Below are positions 27,771-36,204 of a DNA stretch of 64,000 nt, in pieces (position 1 is the first letter of the stretch; each line of letters opens with the position of its first letter). The translations under genes and the position numbers were made by a program. The notes beneath the pieces were generated by a model. That model ran no database searches, had not been told where the DNA came from, and saw only the letters and a list, made by a program, of their open reading frames with translations. The DNA lies in NCBI RefSeq assembly GCF_001693815.1, contig NZ_MBQD01000021.1:62001-126000 (forward strand). The letters are read 5' to 3'. This stretch comes from Tessaracoccus lapidicaptus (GTDB taxonomy: Bacteria > Actinomycetota > Actinomycetes > Propionibacteriales > Propionibacteriaceae).

Positions 27771-28558
27771 GCTGGTGGTTGGTGCCGCTCGCCGCTCTGG
27801 TGGGGCTCGTCATGGGCGCCCTGGGCGGCGGCGGCGCCATCATCACCGTGCCCGTGCTGGTCTACCTGGCGCAGCAACCCCCCGCGGCGGCCATGGTCGG
27901 CTCGTTGATCGTCGTGAGCGCGACGGCGACGGCCGGGCTCATCGGGCACTGGCGGGCCCGGCTGGTCCGGCTGGGAGAGGGCGTGGCGTTCGCCGCGCTG
28001 GGCTCGGCCGGAGCGGTCGCCGGGTCGCTGCTGTCGATGCAGGTCCCCGGCCAGCTCCTCATGGCGCTGTTCGCCGTGCTGCTGCTGATCGTCGCCGGAC
28101 TGATGACCAAGAAGTTCCTGCGCCCCTCGCCGACCCCGCCGCGGGACGTACCGCCGATGATCGGCGGTGACCCGCGCCGCGTGAACTGGCGGCAGGTCGC
28201 CGTCGTCACCGCCACCGCCACGGGAGTTGGGATGCTCACGGGGTTCTTCGGCGTCGGCGGCGGCTTCGCGATCGTTCCGGCACTCGTGATGGTGCTGGGA
28301 TTCTCGATGCAGCAGGCCGTCGCGACGTCGCTGTTGGTCATCGTGCTCAACTCACTCGTCGCGCTCGCGACGCGACTCACGGTCGCCGTCGACGTGGATT
28401 GGGCCCTGATCGGCTGGTTCAGCGTGGTGGCCGCCGCCGGCGCCATCCTCGGCGGCCGCCTCGGGCGCCGGCTCCCCGCACGCACGCTGGGGCTCGGCTT
28501 CGCCACCCTGCTGGCCGTGACGGCGGTACTTATCCTGACCCAGTCGCTGACGGGCTGA
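27767..28558 (+). CDS. TauE/SafE-family sulfite exporter
   Basis: 263 residues, about eight transmembrane helices in two homologous halves, with GALGGGGAIITVP near residue 18 and GFFGVGGGFAIVPALV near 160, the repeated TauE signature. In the operon it would export sulfite or another small sulfur anion produced by persulfide oxidation. Start ATG overlaps the rhodanese stop. Confidence 0.9.
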   Translation: MSWWLVPLAALVGLVMGALGGGGAIITVPVLVYLAQQPPAAAMVGSLIVVSATATAGLIGHWRARLVRLGEGVAFAALGSAGAVAGSLLSMQVPGQLLMALFAVLLLIVAGLMTKKFLRPSPTPPRDVPPMIGGDPRRVNWRQVAVVTATATGVGMLTGFFGVGGGFAIVPALVMVLGFSMQQAVATSLLVIVLNSLVALATRLTVAVDVDWALIGWFSVVAAAGAILGGRLGRRLPARTLGLGFATLLAVTAVLILTQSLTG

Positions 28559-28568
28559 CCCCCCGTCC

Positions 28569-28595
28569 TACGATTCAACCATGCTTGATTCAAGC
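28569..28595 (+). promoter_or_regulatory. Probable leaderless promoter and ArsR operator at the arsR-like start
   Basis: TACGAT (28569-28574) is seven bases before the ATG at 28581, the geometry of a leaderless transcript. The palindrome GCTTGATTCAAGC (28583-28595) lies across the first codons, and ATTCAA repeats upstream at 28573. A repressor bound there would block initiation. Inference from sequence only. Confidence 0.5.
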
Positions 28596-28886
28596 GCGGT
28601 TGACACGACGCTCGACGCGGCGGAGGCGCTCGCAGTCCTCCAAGCCGTGGCCGACCCGATCCGGTGGCGGGTCCTCACCCGCCTGTCCACCTGCCGGCGC
28701 TGCGTCTGTGACCTGCAGGCCGAGATCGACATCGCCCCCAACCTGCTGAGCTACCACCTCAAGGTCCTCCGGGACGCCGGCCTGGTACTGGGCACGCGTC
28801 GCGGCCGGTGGATCGACTACACCCTGACCGACGACGCGCAGGCTCGGGTCAAGGCCGCGCTCCCCGGCGAACTGGGCCGGTGGTGA
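28581..28886 (+). CDS. ArsR/SmtB-family metalloregulator
   Basis: 101 residues. Winged-helix core DPIRWRVLTRLST, then CRRCVCDLQAEIDIAPNLLSYHLKVLRDAG, with recognition helix near residue 55. The Cys-x-x-Cys-x-Cys cluster in the alpha-3 region (CRRCVC) is placed like the As(III)/metal site of ArsR proteins. Its TGA overlaps the GTG of the permease gene, so it should repress that operon until metal or metalloid binds. Confidence 0.92.
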   Translation: MLDSSAVDTTLDAAEALAVLQAVADPIRWRVLTRLSTCRRCVCDLQAEIDIAPNLLSYHLKVLRDAGLVLGTRRGRWIDYTLTDDAQARVKAALPGELGRW

Positions 28887-29932
28887 CCGTGCTGAGGTCG
28901 CTCGCGGTTCCCCGCTCCACCCGCACGCTCGTCGCGGCCCTCCTAGGCGCCTCCCTCGGGTGGGCGGCGCTCTACGCCCTCAACGAGGTGCTGTGGGACG
29001 CCCTGTTCGTCTCGGTCCTCGGGCTCGATCTCGACGAGCGCATCCCGGGCGCGGTCCACTTCTTCCTCTACGACACCTCCAAGATCTTCCTACTCCTGAC
29101 AGGGATGATCTTCCTGATCGGCATGCTCCGCACGACGCTGCGCCCGGAGCGCGTCCGGCAGTTCCTCGACGGCAAGCCCCTGTGGCTCTCGCTGGTGCTG
29201 GCAGCGCTCTTCGGGGCCATCACGCCGTTCTGCTCGTGCAGCTCCATCCCGCTGTTCATCGGTTTCGTGGGCGCCGGCATCCCCTTGGCGGTGACCCTCA
29301 CCTTCCTCATCGCATCGCCCCTGGTCAACGAGGTGGCAGTCGTGCTGCTGGCCGACACGTTCGGCGCCGCCAACACCGTCGCCTACGTCGCCGCGGGCCT
29401 CACGGCCGCCATCGTCATCGGCTTCATCTTCAGCCGCCTGAGTCTCGACCACCTCGTCGCCGACTTCGTCTTCGCGACCCCCGTGGCCGTCCTGCAGGCC
29501 GACGGCCGACGCCCGACCCTGCACGAGCGGGTCGAGGCGGCCCTCGAGGAGACCCGCGAGATCGTCGGCCGGGTCTGGAAGTGGATCCTCATCGGCGTCG
29601 GCGTGGGCGCCTTCATCCACGGGTGGGTCCCCACCGAGTTCTTCGCCACCTACGCCGGGCCGGACAACCCCTTCGCGGTCCTGCTGGCGACTCTGGCCGG
29701 GGTGCCGCTCTACGCCAACGCCGCCGGGGTGATCCCCATCGCCGAGGCGTTGTGGAGCAAGGGCATGGCACTCGGGACCGTCATGTCGTTCATGATGGCC
29801 ACCGTCGCGCTCTCGCTGCCCGAGTTCATCCTGCTCAAGCAGGTCCTCAAGCCCAAGCTCCTGGCGCTGTTCTTCGGCAGCGTCGCGGTGGCCATCGTGG
29901 TCATCGGAGTCCTGTTCAACCTGGCCACCTGA
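28883..29932 (+). CDS. DUF318/ArsP-type permease
   Basis: 349 residues, eight or more helices, with the hallmark TPFCSCSSIPLFIGF near residue 120 and NEVAVVLLA after it. A cytoplasmic loop separates two halves; GVPLYANAAGVIPIAEAL is in the second. Family members export organoarsenicals (ArsP) or heavy metals. ArsR control and a partner thioredoxin favour metalloid or metal efflux. Substrate unproven. Confidence 0.88.
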   Translation: MTVLRSLAVPRSTRTLVAALLGASLGWAALYALNEVLWDALFVSVLGLDLDERIPGAVHFFLYDTSKIFLLLTGMIFLIGMLRTTLRPERVRQFLDGKPLWLSLVLAALFGAITPFCSCSSIPLFIGFVGAGIPLAVTLTFLIASPLVNEVAVVLLADTFGAANTVAYVAAGLTAAIVIGFIFSRLSLDHLVADFVFATPVAVLQADGRRPTLHERVEAALEETREIVGRVWKWILIGVGVGAFIHGWVPTEFFATYAGPDNPFAVLLATLAGVPLYANAAGVIPIAEALWSKGMALGTVMSFMMATVALSLPEFILLKQVLKPKLLALFFGSVAVAIVVIGVLFNLAT

Positions 29933-29961
29933 CCGGTCCAGGGAAAGTGAGAGAAGGAAAC

Positions 29962-30198
29962 ATGCTGATCAAGGTCCTCGGCCCCGGCTGCAAGAACTGC
30001 CAGACCCTCGAGAAGAACGTGCGCGAGGCGCTGAGCCGCCTCGAGCTCGACGCCGACGTCGAGAAGGTCACCGAATACGCCGACATCATGGCGCACGGCG
30101 TCATGTCCACGCCCGGTCTCGTGATCGACGGCGACGTCGTCTCCTACGGCCGGGTCCCCAGCCCTGGCCAGATCGTGGAGCTGATCCAGTCCCGCTAG
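29962..30198 (+). CDS. Small redox-active thioredoxin-fold protein
   Basis: 78 residues, ATG after AGAAGGAAAC. LGPGCKNCQTLEKNV holds a CxxC active site at ~10-13, and STPGLVIDG supplies the cis-Pro. Such proteins are regularly encoded beside DUF318 permeases and ArsR. It may reduce the permease Cys motif or a metalloid substrate in the cytoplasm. Confidence 0.9.
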   Translation: MLIKVLGPGCKNCQTLEKNVREALSRLELDADVEKVTEYADIMAHGVMSTPGLVIDGDVVSYGRVPSPGQIVELIQSR

Positions 30199-30207
30199 GG
30201 TCGGGGC

Positions 30208-31257
30208 ATGCGTGGAGAGTACAAGGTCCCTGGCGGGAAGCTGGTCGCCGTCGACATCGAGACGGACGGCGGGCGAATAGCCCACGCCGCCGTCTCGGGT
30301 GATTTCTTCCTCGAACCGGACGAGGCCCTCGACGACATCAACGGGGCCCTGCTGGGGATGCCCGAGTCGTCGTCAGTGGCGGATCTCGCCGCGGCCATCA
30401 CGGCGCGGCTCGACCCGTCGGCCACGCTCATCGGCTTCACCCCCGAGGCGGTGGGCATCGCCGTGCGGCGCGCGCTCGGGCACGCCTCGGACTGGTCGGA
30501 TCACACGTTCGACGTGATCGGCCCGGTCTCGATGGACCCGCGCATGCACGTGGCCCTCGACGAGGTGATCGCCGCCCGGCTGGCGCGCGGCGAGATCAAC
30601 CCGAGCCTGCGCATCTGGGAGTGGGACCAGCCGCTGGTGGTGATCGGCTCGTTCCAGTCCTACCGCAACGAGATCGACGACGACGGCCGCGCCCGCCACG
30701 GCATCAACGTCGTGCGGCGGATCACCGGCGGTGGCGCCATGTTCATGGAGCCCGGCAACTGCGTCACGTATTCGCTCGTGGTGCCGGCGTCGCTCGTCGA
30801 GGGGCTGAGCTTCGAGCGGTCCTACGAGTTCCTGGACCAGTGGGTGATGGGCGCGTTGGCCGAACTGGGCGTGAACGCCCGGTACGTGCCGCTCAACGAC
30901 ATAGCATCCGACAAGGGCAAGATCGCCGGCGCCGCCCAGCGCCGCGTGACCGGCGGCGTCGTCGTGCACCACGTGACGATGGCCTACGACATCGACGCCG
31001 ACAAGATGCTGGAGGTGCTGCGGATCGGCCGCGAGAAGCTCTCCGACAAGGGCACCAAGTCCGCGAACAAGCGCGTGGATCCGCTGCGCTCGCAGACGCG
31101 GCTGCCCCGCGACGAGATCATCACCGCGTTCCTGGCGCACTTCGAGGGCCGCTACGCGACGCAGCGCCGCGGGTACACCGAGGACGAGCTCGCCGCCGCG
31201 CAGCACCTGGTCGAGACCAAGTTCAGCTCCGAGGAGTGGACCAAGCGGATTCCTTGA
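30208..31257 (+). CDS. lplA: Lipoate-protein ligase with N-terminal accessory domain
   Basis: 349 residues. Residues ~1-90 (MRGEYKVPGGKLVAVDIE, GIAVRRALG) resemble the C-terminal accessory domain of LplA. Residues ~100-349 are the catalytic domain with RRITGGGAMFMEPGN and the lipoyl-AMP Lys segment SDKGKIAGAAQRR. The domain order is therefore reversed relative to E. coli LplA. The enzyme activates lipoate and attaches it to E2-type Lys residues, making the E2 at 6440-7813 a plausible client. It starts nine bases after the thioredoxin stop. Confidence 0.9.
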   Translation: MRGEYKVPGGKLVAVDIETDGGRIAHAAVSGDFFLEPDEALDDINGALLGMPESSSVADLAAAITARLDPSATLIGFTPEAVGIAVRRALGHASDWSDHTFDVIGPVSMDPRMHVALDEVIAARLARGEINPSLRIWEWDQPLVVIGSFQSYRNEIDDDGRARHGINVVRRITGGGAMFMEPGNCVTYSLVVPASLVEGLSFERSYEFLDQWVMGALAELGVNARYVPLNDIASDKGKIAGAAQRRVTGGVVVHHVTMAYDIDADKMLEVLRIGREKLSDKGTKSANKRVDPLRSQTRLPRDEIITAFLAHFEGRYATQRRGYTEDELAAAQHLVETKFSSEEWTKRIP

Positions 31258-31269
31258 TCGGGCGCGGGG

Positions 31270-31361
31270 ATCGACGCCTGCGGCGTCGGCTTCGAGACTC
31301 GCCCGGGTGCTGCGCACCGGGCGCGACCTCAGCGAACGGGCTGGCGCGACCTCAGCGAACG
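31270..31361. repeat. Intergenic palindromic/direct repeat cluster
   Basis: Contains hairpin CGACGCC/GGCGTCG, a second near-palindrome CGCCCGGGTGC/GCACCGGGCG, and two exact 18-base copies of GCGCGACCTCAGCGAACG at 31321-31338 and 31344-31361. It lies between convergent lplA and the fucU-like gene. Similar CCTCAGCGAACG-type intergenic repeats are common in actinobacterial genomes; a terminator role is possible. Confidence 0.6.
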
Positions 31362-31365
31362 ATCG

Positions 31366-31809
31366 TCACTCGCCGGGCTGGCGCACCCCCACGGTGAGGA
31401 TCAGGTTGGCGTACAGGCGCTGGTCCGCGCTCACGATCACCACCGAGACGTCGTCGGACTTCGCGACGTCGTAGAAGTCCCAGCGCGGGATCTCGACGAA
31501 CTCCACACCCGGAAGGGCGGCACGGTACTCGTCGTGCGCCGGGATCGAAGCAGGCGCCTCCGCCCCGCTGGCGTCCGCCGCCGGGATCATGATGCCCGCC
31601 TGCTCGATCGGGATCGTCCGCTTCAGGACCTCGAGGATGTCGGACACCGTCAGCAGGCCGGGCGCGAGGTTGAGGTAGATGCGCTCAGCCGACGCCGGCG
31701 CCCCGGTCGACGCCGGGTAGTTGCCGTCGGTGATGAGCACCTTCGAGCTGTGGCCCGCGCGGCCCAGAGCGCCGAGCAACTGCGGGTGGGTCATGGGTCC
31801 GTAGAGCAT
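31366..31809 (-). CDS. fucU: RbsD/FucU-family sugar mutarotase
   Basis: 147 residues. MTHPQLLGALGRAGHSSKVLITDGNYPAS carries the His and Asp typical of FucU/RbsD, and LYANLILTVGV is the conserved C-terminal strand. It interconverts sugar anomers before isomerisation. Last gene of the minus-strand operon, 21 bp after the LacI stop. With an L-fucose isomerase upstream, fucose mutarotase is the best guess; ribose pyranase is less likely. Confidence 0.85.
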   Translation of the reverse strand: MLYGPMTHPQLLGALGRAGHSSKVLITDGNYPASTGAPASAERIYLNLAPGLLTVSDILEVLKRTIPIEQAGIMIPAADASGAEAPASIPAHDEYRAALPGVEFVEIPRWDFYDVAKSDDVSVVIVSADQRLYANLILTVGVRQPGE

Positions 31810-31830
31810 GAATGGGTCCTTTCGAGTGGA

Positions 31831-32814
31831 TCAGCTGCTGGCCCGGACGACCAGCGTGGGTGAGATGAGAGTGGACTCGGCAGCGTCTCCGGCCAGCAGT
31901 TGACTCAGCGCCGCCACCGCGACCTCGCCCACCGCGCGGAAGTCCTGTCGGATCGTCGTCAAGGGCGGCAGGAAGCTCTCCGAGCCCAGGGCGTCGTCGA
32001 ACCCGACCACGCGCACGTCGCCGGGGACCGCCCGCCCGGCCAGCTGCAGCGTCGTCATGGCTCCCAGCGCCAGGTGGTCGTTGGCGGCGAAGATGCCGTC
32101 CACGTCGCGGGGCAGACGGGCGACGAGGGGGGCGGCCGCCGTCGAGTCCCAGGACCGGGCCGGCAGGATCAGCGGCGGGATGCCCGCGGCGGCGACGGCC
32201 TCGCGGTAACCGCTCAGCCGCTCCCGCGCATCGGTCCATTCCTCTGGACCTTCCAGGTGCGCGATCCGGGACGCCCCCCGCTCGAGCAGATGTTCGACGG
32301 CGAGGCGGGCACCTAGCCGGTGGTCGACGGCGACGCCCACGACGGCATCCGGGAGGTCGTGGGTCTGTCCCACGTAGACGGTCGGGAGCCGCGCCGCGAC
32401 CGTGTGCACCCACGACCTCGGCTCGCCGCGACCGCCGAGCACGACGACGCCGTCGGCCCCGACCGGCACGAGCTGGTGCAAGGGCACCGTGCCGAGGTCC
32501 GCCCGGATCACCGAGGTAGAGATGTGCAGGTCGAGGGCGGCCAGGGCCTGGCAGACGGCGACGAACGTCGTGGCGTGTCCGTGCAGCAGCGGCACCGCGT
32601 CGATGATGTGCACCGAGCCGGTGCGGTTGGCCGACAGCGAGCGCGCCGCCATGTTGGGTTGGTAGTTCAGCTGCTCGATGGCCGCCAGCACCTTGAGCCG
32701 CGTCGCCTCAGCGACGACGTCCACCCCGCGCACGACACGCGAGGCGGTCTGCATCGACACCCCGGCCGCCTCCGCGATGTCGCGGAGATTGGCCCGTGGG
32801 CGGCGTCGGCTCAT
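31831..32814 (-). CDS. LacI-family regulator of the fucose-type operon
   Basis: 327 residues from ATG 32814, overlapping the kinase stop. HTH LRDIAEAAGVSMQTASRVVRG, hinge MAARSLSANRTG, and effector domain with IFAANDHLALGAM and VVGFDDALGSE. It is encoded within the operon it probably represses. A matching operator-like palindrome sits before the operon's first gene at 39902-39919. Confidence 0.92.
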   Translation of the reverse strand: MSRRRPRANLRDIAEAAGVSMQTASRVVRGVDVVAEATRLKVLAAIEQLNYQPNMAARSLSANRTGSVHIIDAVPLLHGHATTFVAVCQALAALDLHISTSVIRADLGTVPLHQLVPVGADGVVVLGGRGEPRSWVHTVAARLPTVYVGQTHDLPDAVVGVAVDHRLGARLAVEHLLERGASRIAHLEGPEEWTDARERLSGYREAVAAAGIPPLILPARSWDSTAAAPLVARLPRDVDGIFAANDHLALGAMTTLQLAGRAVPGDVRVVGFDDALGSESFLPPLTTIRQDFRAVGEVAVAALSQLLAGDAAESTLISPTLVVRASS

Positions 32815-34241
32815 CGCTCCACCTCGTAGCGCACCGTCCTGGCCGAGGCCGCGATGACGCCGTTGCGCCCGGCCGGATCCAGGTGGCCCATGATCTCGAG
32901 CTGGGCGATGAGGGAGCCCAGCGACGACGCCTCGACCGGCCCGGCGATGACAGGCACCCCGACCGCGTCCGCCGTGAGGCGGCACAACAGGGCGTTGCGC
33001 GACCCGCCGCCCACCATGGTGAGCTCCGATGGCCGAGCGCCGGTGAGCGCCGCCAGCGCGTCGATGCCGCGGGCGTACCGGGCGGCCAGGGACTCGAGGA
33101 TCACCCGCACCACCGCTCCCTCGTCGAGCTCGACCGGCCCGCCCTGCGCGGCCACCGCGGACGAGACCCGCCCGACCATGCCGCCGGGCTGCGCGAAGCC
33201 CGGCTCGTCCGGGTCGATGAGGATTCCCGTCGACGGCGCCGCCTCGGCCGCCCTGACCAGGTCGACGATGTCGTGGACGCCCCCGGTGGCCCGCCACTCA
33301 CGCTGGCACTCCTGCAGGATCCACAGCCCGGTGATGTTGAACAGGGGGCGTAGTCCTCGGTCCGCCCGCGCCTCGTTGGTGAGCCCGAGGGCGTGGGCCT
33401 CGGCGCTGAGGAGGGGTTCGTCGCGGAGGACGCCGAGCACCGACCAGGATCCGCAGGAGAGGAAGAAGGTCTCCTCCCCCGGTCTCCGCTGCAGCGCGTG
33501 CACCGCGCAGGCCGTGTCGTGGGCTCCCGCGCGGACGACGGTGAGTTGTTCCAGCCCCGGGATCCGGCACGGCCCGACGACGGTGTGCTCGGCCGTGACG
33601 TCGCCGAACCAGGATCGCGGGATGCCCAGCGCCTCGAACACGTCGTCGTTGAATTCATGGGCCCCTGGGCGGCAGAGCGCCGACGTGGAGGCGTGGGACC
33701 TCGACCAGCCGGCCTCACCGGTGAGGAGGTAGGTGATGTAGTCGGGCAGCAGCAGCACCCGCGACACCTGCGCCGCCAGCTCCGGTTCCTCGGTGACGAG
33801 CGCGAAGAGCTGGTTGGCGGTGTTGATCGTCGCCGGGGCGATGCCGGTGGCCGCCCACACGGCGTCGTCGTCGAGCCGCGCGCGGAACGCGTCGAGCGTG
33901 CGGGCCGTTCGTTCGTCCCGGTAGGCGACGGCGGGTCCGACCCGGCGGCCGTCGGCCCCCAGCGTGACGGCATCGACGCCCCAGGTGTCGACGGAGACGC
34001 TGACGGCGTCGGGGAACCGCGCGACGGCTGCCTTCAGCCCGGCGGTCAGCTCGCGCTCGATCAGGTCGAGGTCCCAGGTGAGATGGCCGTGCGCGGACCC
34101 GGGTCCCGGCTCCTGGCGGGCCGCCTCGTGGGCGAACCGGTGGACTTCCACCTCCTCGATGACACCGTCGCTCAGCGTGCCGGCGATGATGCGCCCCGAC
34201 GACGATCCGAGATCGACGGCCAACGCGGTCACGGGGCTCAC
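32811..34241 (-). CDS. FGGY carbohydrate kinase, rhamnulokinase-like (L-fuculokinase by context)
   Basis: 476 residues from GTG. N-terminal LAVDLGSSSGRIIAG and VDTWGVDAV, LLPDYITYLLTGE, CGSWSVLGV and ESLAARYARGIDAL follow the RhaB pattern closely. Because it is paired with L-fucose isomerase and a fucose mutarotase, the likely reaction is phosphorylation of L-fuculose at C1. The partner fuculose-1-phosphate aldolase is not in this window. Confidence 0.85.
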   Translation of the reverse strand: MSPVTALAVDLGSSSGRIIAGTLSDGVIEEVEVHRFAHEAARQEPGPGSAHGHLTWDLDLIERELTAGLKAAVARFPDAVSVSVDTWGVDAVTLGADGRRVGPAVAYRDERTARTLDAFRARLDDDAVWAATGIAPATINTANQLFALVTEEPELAAQVSRVLLLPDYITYLLTGEAGWSRSHASTSALCRPGAHEFNDDVFEALGIPRSWFGDVTAEHTVVGPCRIPGLEQLTVVRAGAHDTACAVHALQRRPGEETFFLSCGSWSVLGVLRDEPLLSAEAHALGLTNEARADRGLRPLFNITGLWILQECQREWRATGGVHDIVDLVRAAEAAPSTGILIDPDEPGFAQPGGMVGRVSSAVAAQGGPVELDEGAVVRVILESLAARYARGIDALAALTGARPSELTMVGGGSRNALLCRLTADAVGVPVIAGPVEASSLGSLIAQLEIMGHLDPAGRNGVIAASARTVRYEVER

Positions 34242-34262
34242 AATGCTCCTTCAGGAAGTGTC

Positions 34263-34289
34263 GGCGACGGGGTGTTCGGCCCCGTCGCC
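34263..34289 (-). terminator. Hairpin between fucI and the kinase gene
   Basis: Perfect 10-bp stem (34263-34272 with 34280-34289), seven-base loop, no T-run on the minus strand. Probably partial termination or mRNA processing within the operon. Confidence 0.45.
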
Positions 34290-34344
34290 CACCAGTATGG
34301 CGAGCGACGGGGCCAGTGCCTCGGGCTGGGGGGCTCCCGAGGGG

Positions 34345-36114
34345 TCAGGCGTACAACGGGCCGAACTGGGCGCAGGCGCGGTAGTCGGCGCCCTCGAGGT
34401 CGGCGGTGCCGAATCCGAGCCAGTTCTTCGGCCGGAAGATCCGGTCGCGGGACACGTTGTGCATGTTGACGGGGATGCGCAGCATGGCCGCCAGCGTGAT
34501 GAGCTGGTGCCCGATGTGCCCGTAGGTGATGGCGCCGTGGTTGGCGCCCCAGGCGTTCATCACCTCGTACACCGAAGTGAACGCGCCCTCGCCCGTGAGG
34601 GTGGGCACGAACCAGGTCGTGGGCCACCCGGGATCGGTGCGCAGCTCGATGGTCTTGGCCACCTCGTCGGGCAGTTCGACGGTGTAGCCCTCGGCCAGCT
34701 GCATGACGGGACCCAGGCCGTCGATCCAGTTGATGCGCGTCATGGTGACGGGCACCTCGCCGGACGAGCGGAAGTGGGTGGAGAAGCCGCCGCCCCGGAA
34801 GTAGCCGGTGTTGGCGGGGTGGAAGGTCGTCGCCTCCAGCATCGCGGCGGTGTCGTCGTCAGTCAGCTCCCACCAGGGCTTGATGCAGGCGTTGCCGTCG
34901 GCGTCCTTCGCGGCGAGCGTGCCGTCGAGCGTCGTGGCGCCCGAGTTGCGCAGGTCGATGAAACCGCCGGCGGCCAGACCCTCCGGGCGGTATCCGGTCA
35001 CGCGCTCCACCGCGTCGGCGCTCCAGTAGGTGCGCACGTCGGAGAAGATCTGCGCCCGGTTGGTCAGCAGGTAGTTCACCAGCATCGACGCGCCGTTGAG
35101 GTTGTCGTTCTCGGTGGCCATGATGAGCGGGGCGCGGGTGCCGTTCCAGTCGAACTGGGTGTTGAGCATCGTCTCCATGAGGTCACCGTTGGGCAGGAAG
35201 TCCGTCCACTGCCGCTGGCCCTGGAAGCCGGACACCAGCGCGCCGTGACCCAGCGCCTCCTCGGCGAAGCCCTTGTCCGCGAGCTTCGGGTTGCCGATCA
35301 TGAGGTCGCGGCCGATGAGGACGAGCTTGGTGGAGTACGCCCACCAGTCCTCGTGCTTGTCGCCGTCGGCCTGCCAGTGCTCGGGGTTGAAGTCCTCGCC
35401 CTGGGCTAGGTTCTCCTTCACCCAGGCGTAGGCGCGCTCGTACTCCTCGTCGTCGTAGATGCCGAGCTGGACGCGGCGGTCGAGCTCGACCATGTCGACG
35501 TACTCGTTGCGCATGCCCAGCCAGTAGTTCCAGAACTCCTCCTTGACCACGCAGCCGGCGATGCCCATGGACACGCCGCCGATGGAGAGGTAACTCTTGC
35601 CGCGCAGCTGCGCGACGGCGAGACCGGCGGTCGCGTAGTCGAGGAGCCGCTGGCGGACGTCGTCGGGGATGGCGTCGTCGTCCGCGTCGCGGACCTCCTC
35701 GCCGTAGATGCCGAACGCGGGGATTCCCAGCTGGGCGTGCCCGGCCAGGGCGGCAGCCAGGTAGACGGCGCCGGGGCGCTCGGAGCCGTTGAAGCCCCAG
35801 ATGGCGTGAGGCATGGTGCGATCCATGTCGATGGTCTCCGACCCGTACGCCCAACACGGGGTGACCGAGAGCGTCAGTCCGACGTTCTCCCGCTTGAACT
35901 TCTCCGCGGCGGCCTGCGCCTCCGGGACACGGCCGATCGTCGAGTCGGCGATGACCACCTGGACGGGCGAGCCGTCCGGGTAGCGCAGCTCGGCCTCGTA
36001 GAGCTCCTTGACTCGCAGAGCCATGTTCATGGTCTGGTCTTCGAGGCTCTCGCGAACGCCGTTGCGCCGCCCATCAATGATGGGTCGGATGCCGATCTTG
36101 GGGTAGTTGGACAC
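34345..36114 (-). CDS. fucI: L-fucose isomerase
   Basis: 589 residues, matching the ~590-residue FucI family. Recognisable stretches are [18 protein letters not shown] at the N-terminus, [16 protein letters not shown] and [16 protein letters not shown] in the metal-binding active site, and [16 protein letters not shown] near the C-terminus. Mn-dependent conversion of L-fucose to L-fuculose (also D-arabinose to D-ribulose). GTG start with AGAAGG upstream. Flanked by its own ABC importer and kinase. Confidence 0.95.
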   Translation of the reverse strand: MSNYPKIGIRPIIDGRRNGVRESLEDQTMNMALRVKELYEAELRYPDGSPVQVVIADSTIGRVPEAQAAAEKFKRENVGLTLSVTPCWAYGSETIDMDRTMPHAIWGFNGSERPGAVYLAAALAGHAQLGIPAFGIYGEEVRDADDDAIPDDVRQRLLDYATAGLAVAQLRGKSYLSIGGVSMGIAGCVVKEEFWNYWLGMRNEYVDMVELDRRVQLGIYDDEEYERAYAWVKENLAQGEDFNPEHWQADGDKHEDWWAYSTKLVLIGRDLMIGNPKLADKGFAEEALGHGALVSGFQGQRQWTDFLPNGDLMETMLNTQFDWNGTRAPLIMATENDNLNGASMLVNYLLTNRAQIFSDVRTYWSADAVERVTGYRPEGLAAGGFIDLRNSGATTLDGTLAAKDADGNACIKPWWELTDDDTAAMLEATTFHPANTGYFRGGGFSTHFRSSGEVPVTMTRINWIDGLGPVMQLAEGYTVELPDEVAKTIELRTDPGWPTTWFVPTLTGEGAFTSVYEVMNAWGANHGAITYGHIGHQLITLAAMLRIPVNMHNVSRDRIFRPKNWLGFGTADLEGADYRACAQFGPLYA

Positions 36115-36169
36115 GAATCACACCTTCTTCAACGCTGTTGGTTGTTCTTGCACTCACCGGACAGGTGAG

Positions 36170-36197
36170 GGGGTGGGCCCCTCGCGGGACCCACCCC
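36170..36197 (-). terminator. Hairpin after the binding-protein gene
   Basis: GGGGTGGG...CCCACCCC with an inner CCC/GGG pairing interrupted by one bulged base. Located between the substrate-binding-protein and fucI genes, where such hairpins often stabilise the abundant binding-protein transcript. Confidence 0.5.
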
Positions 36198-36204
36198 AGT
36201 TCAC

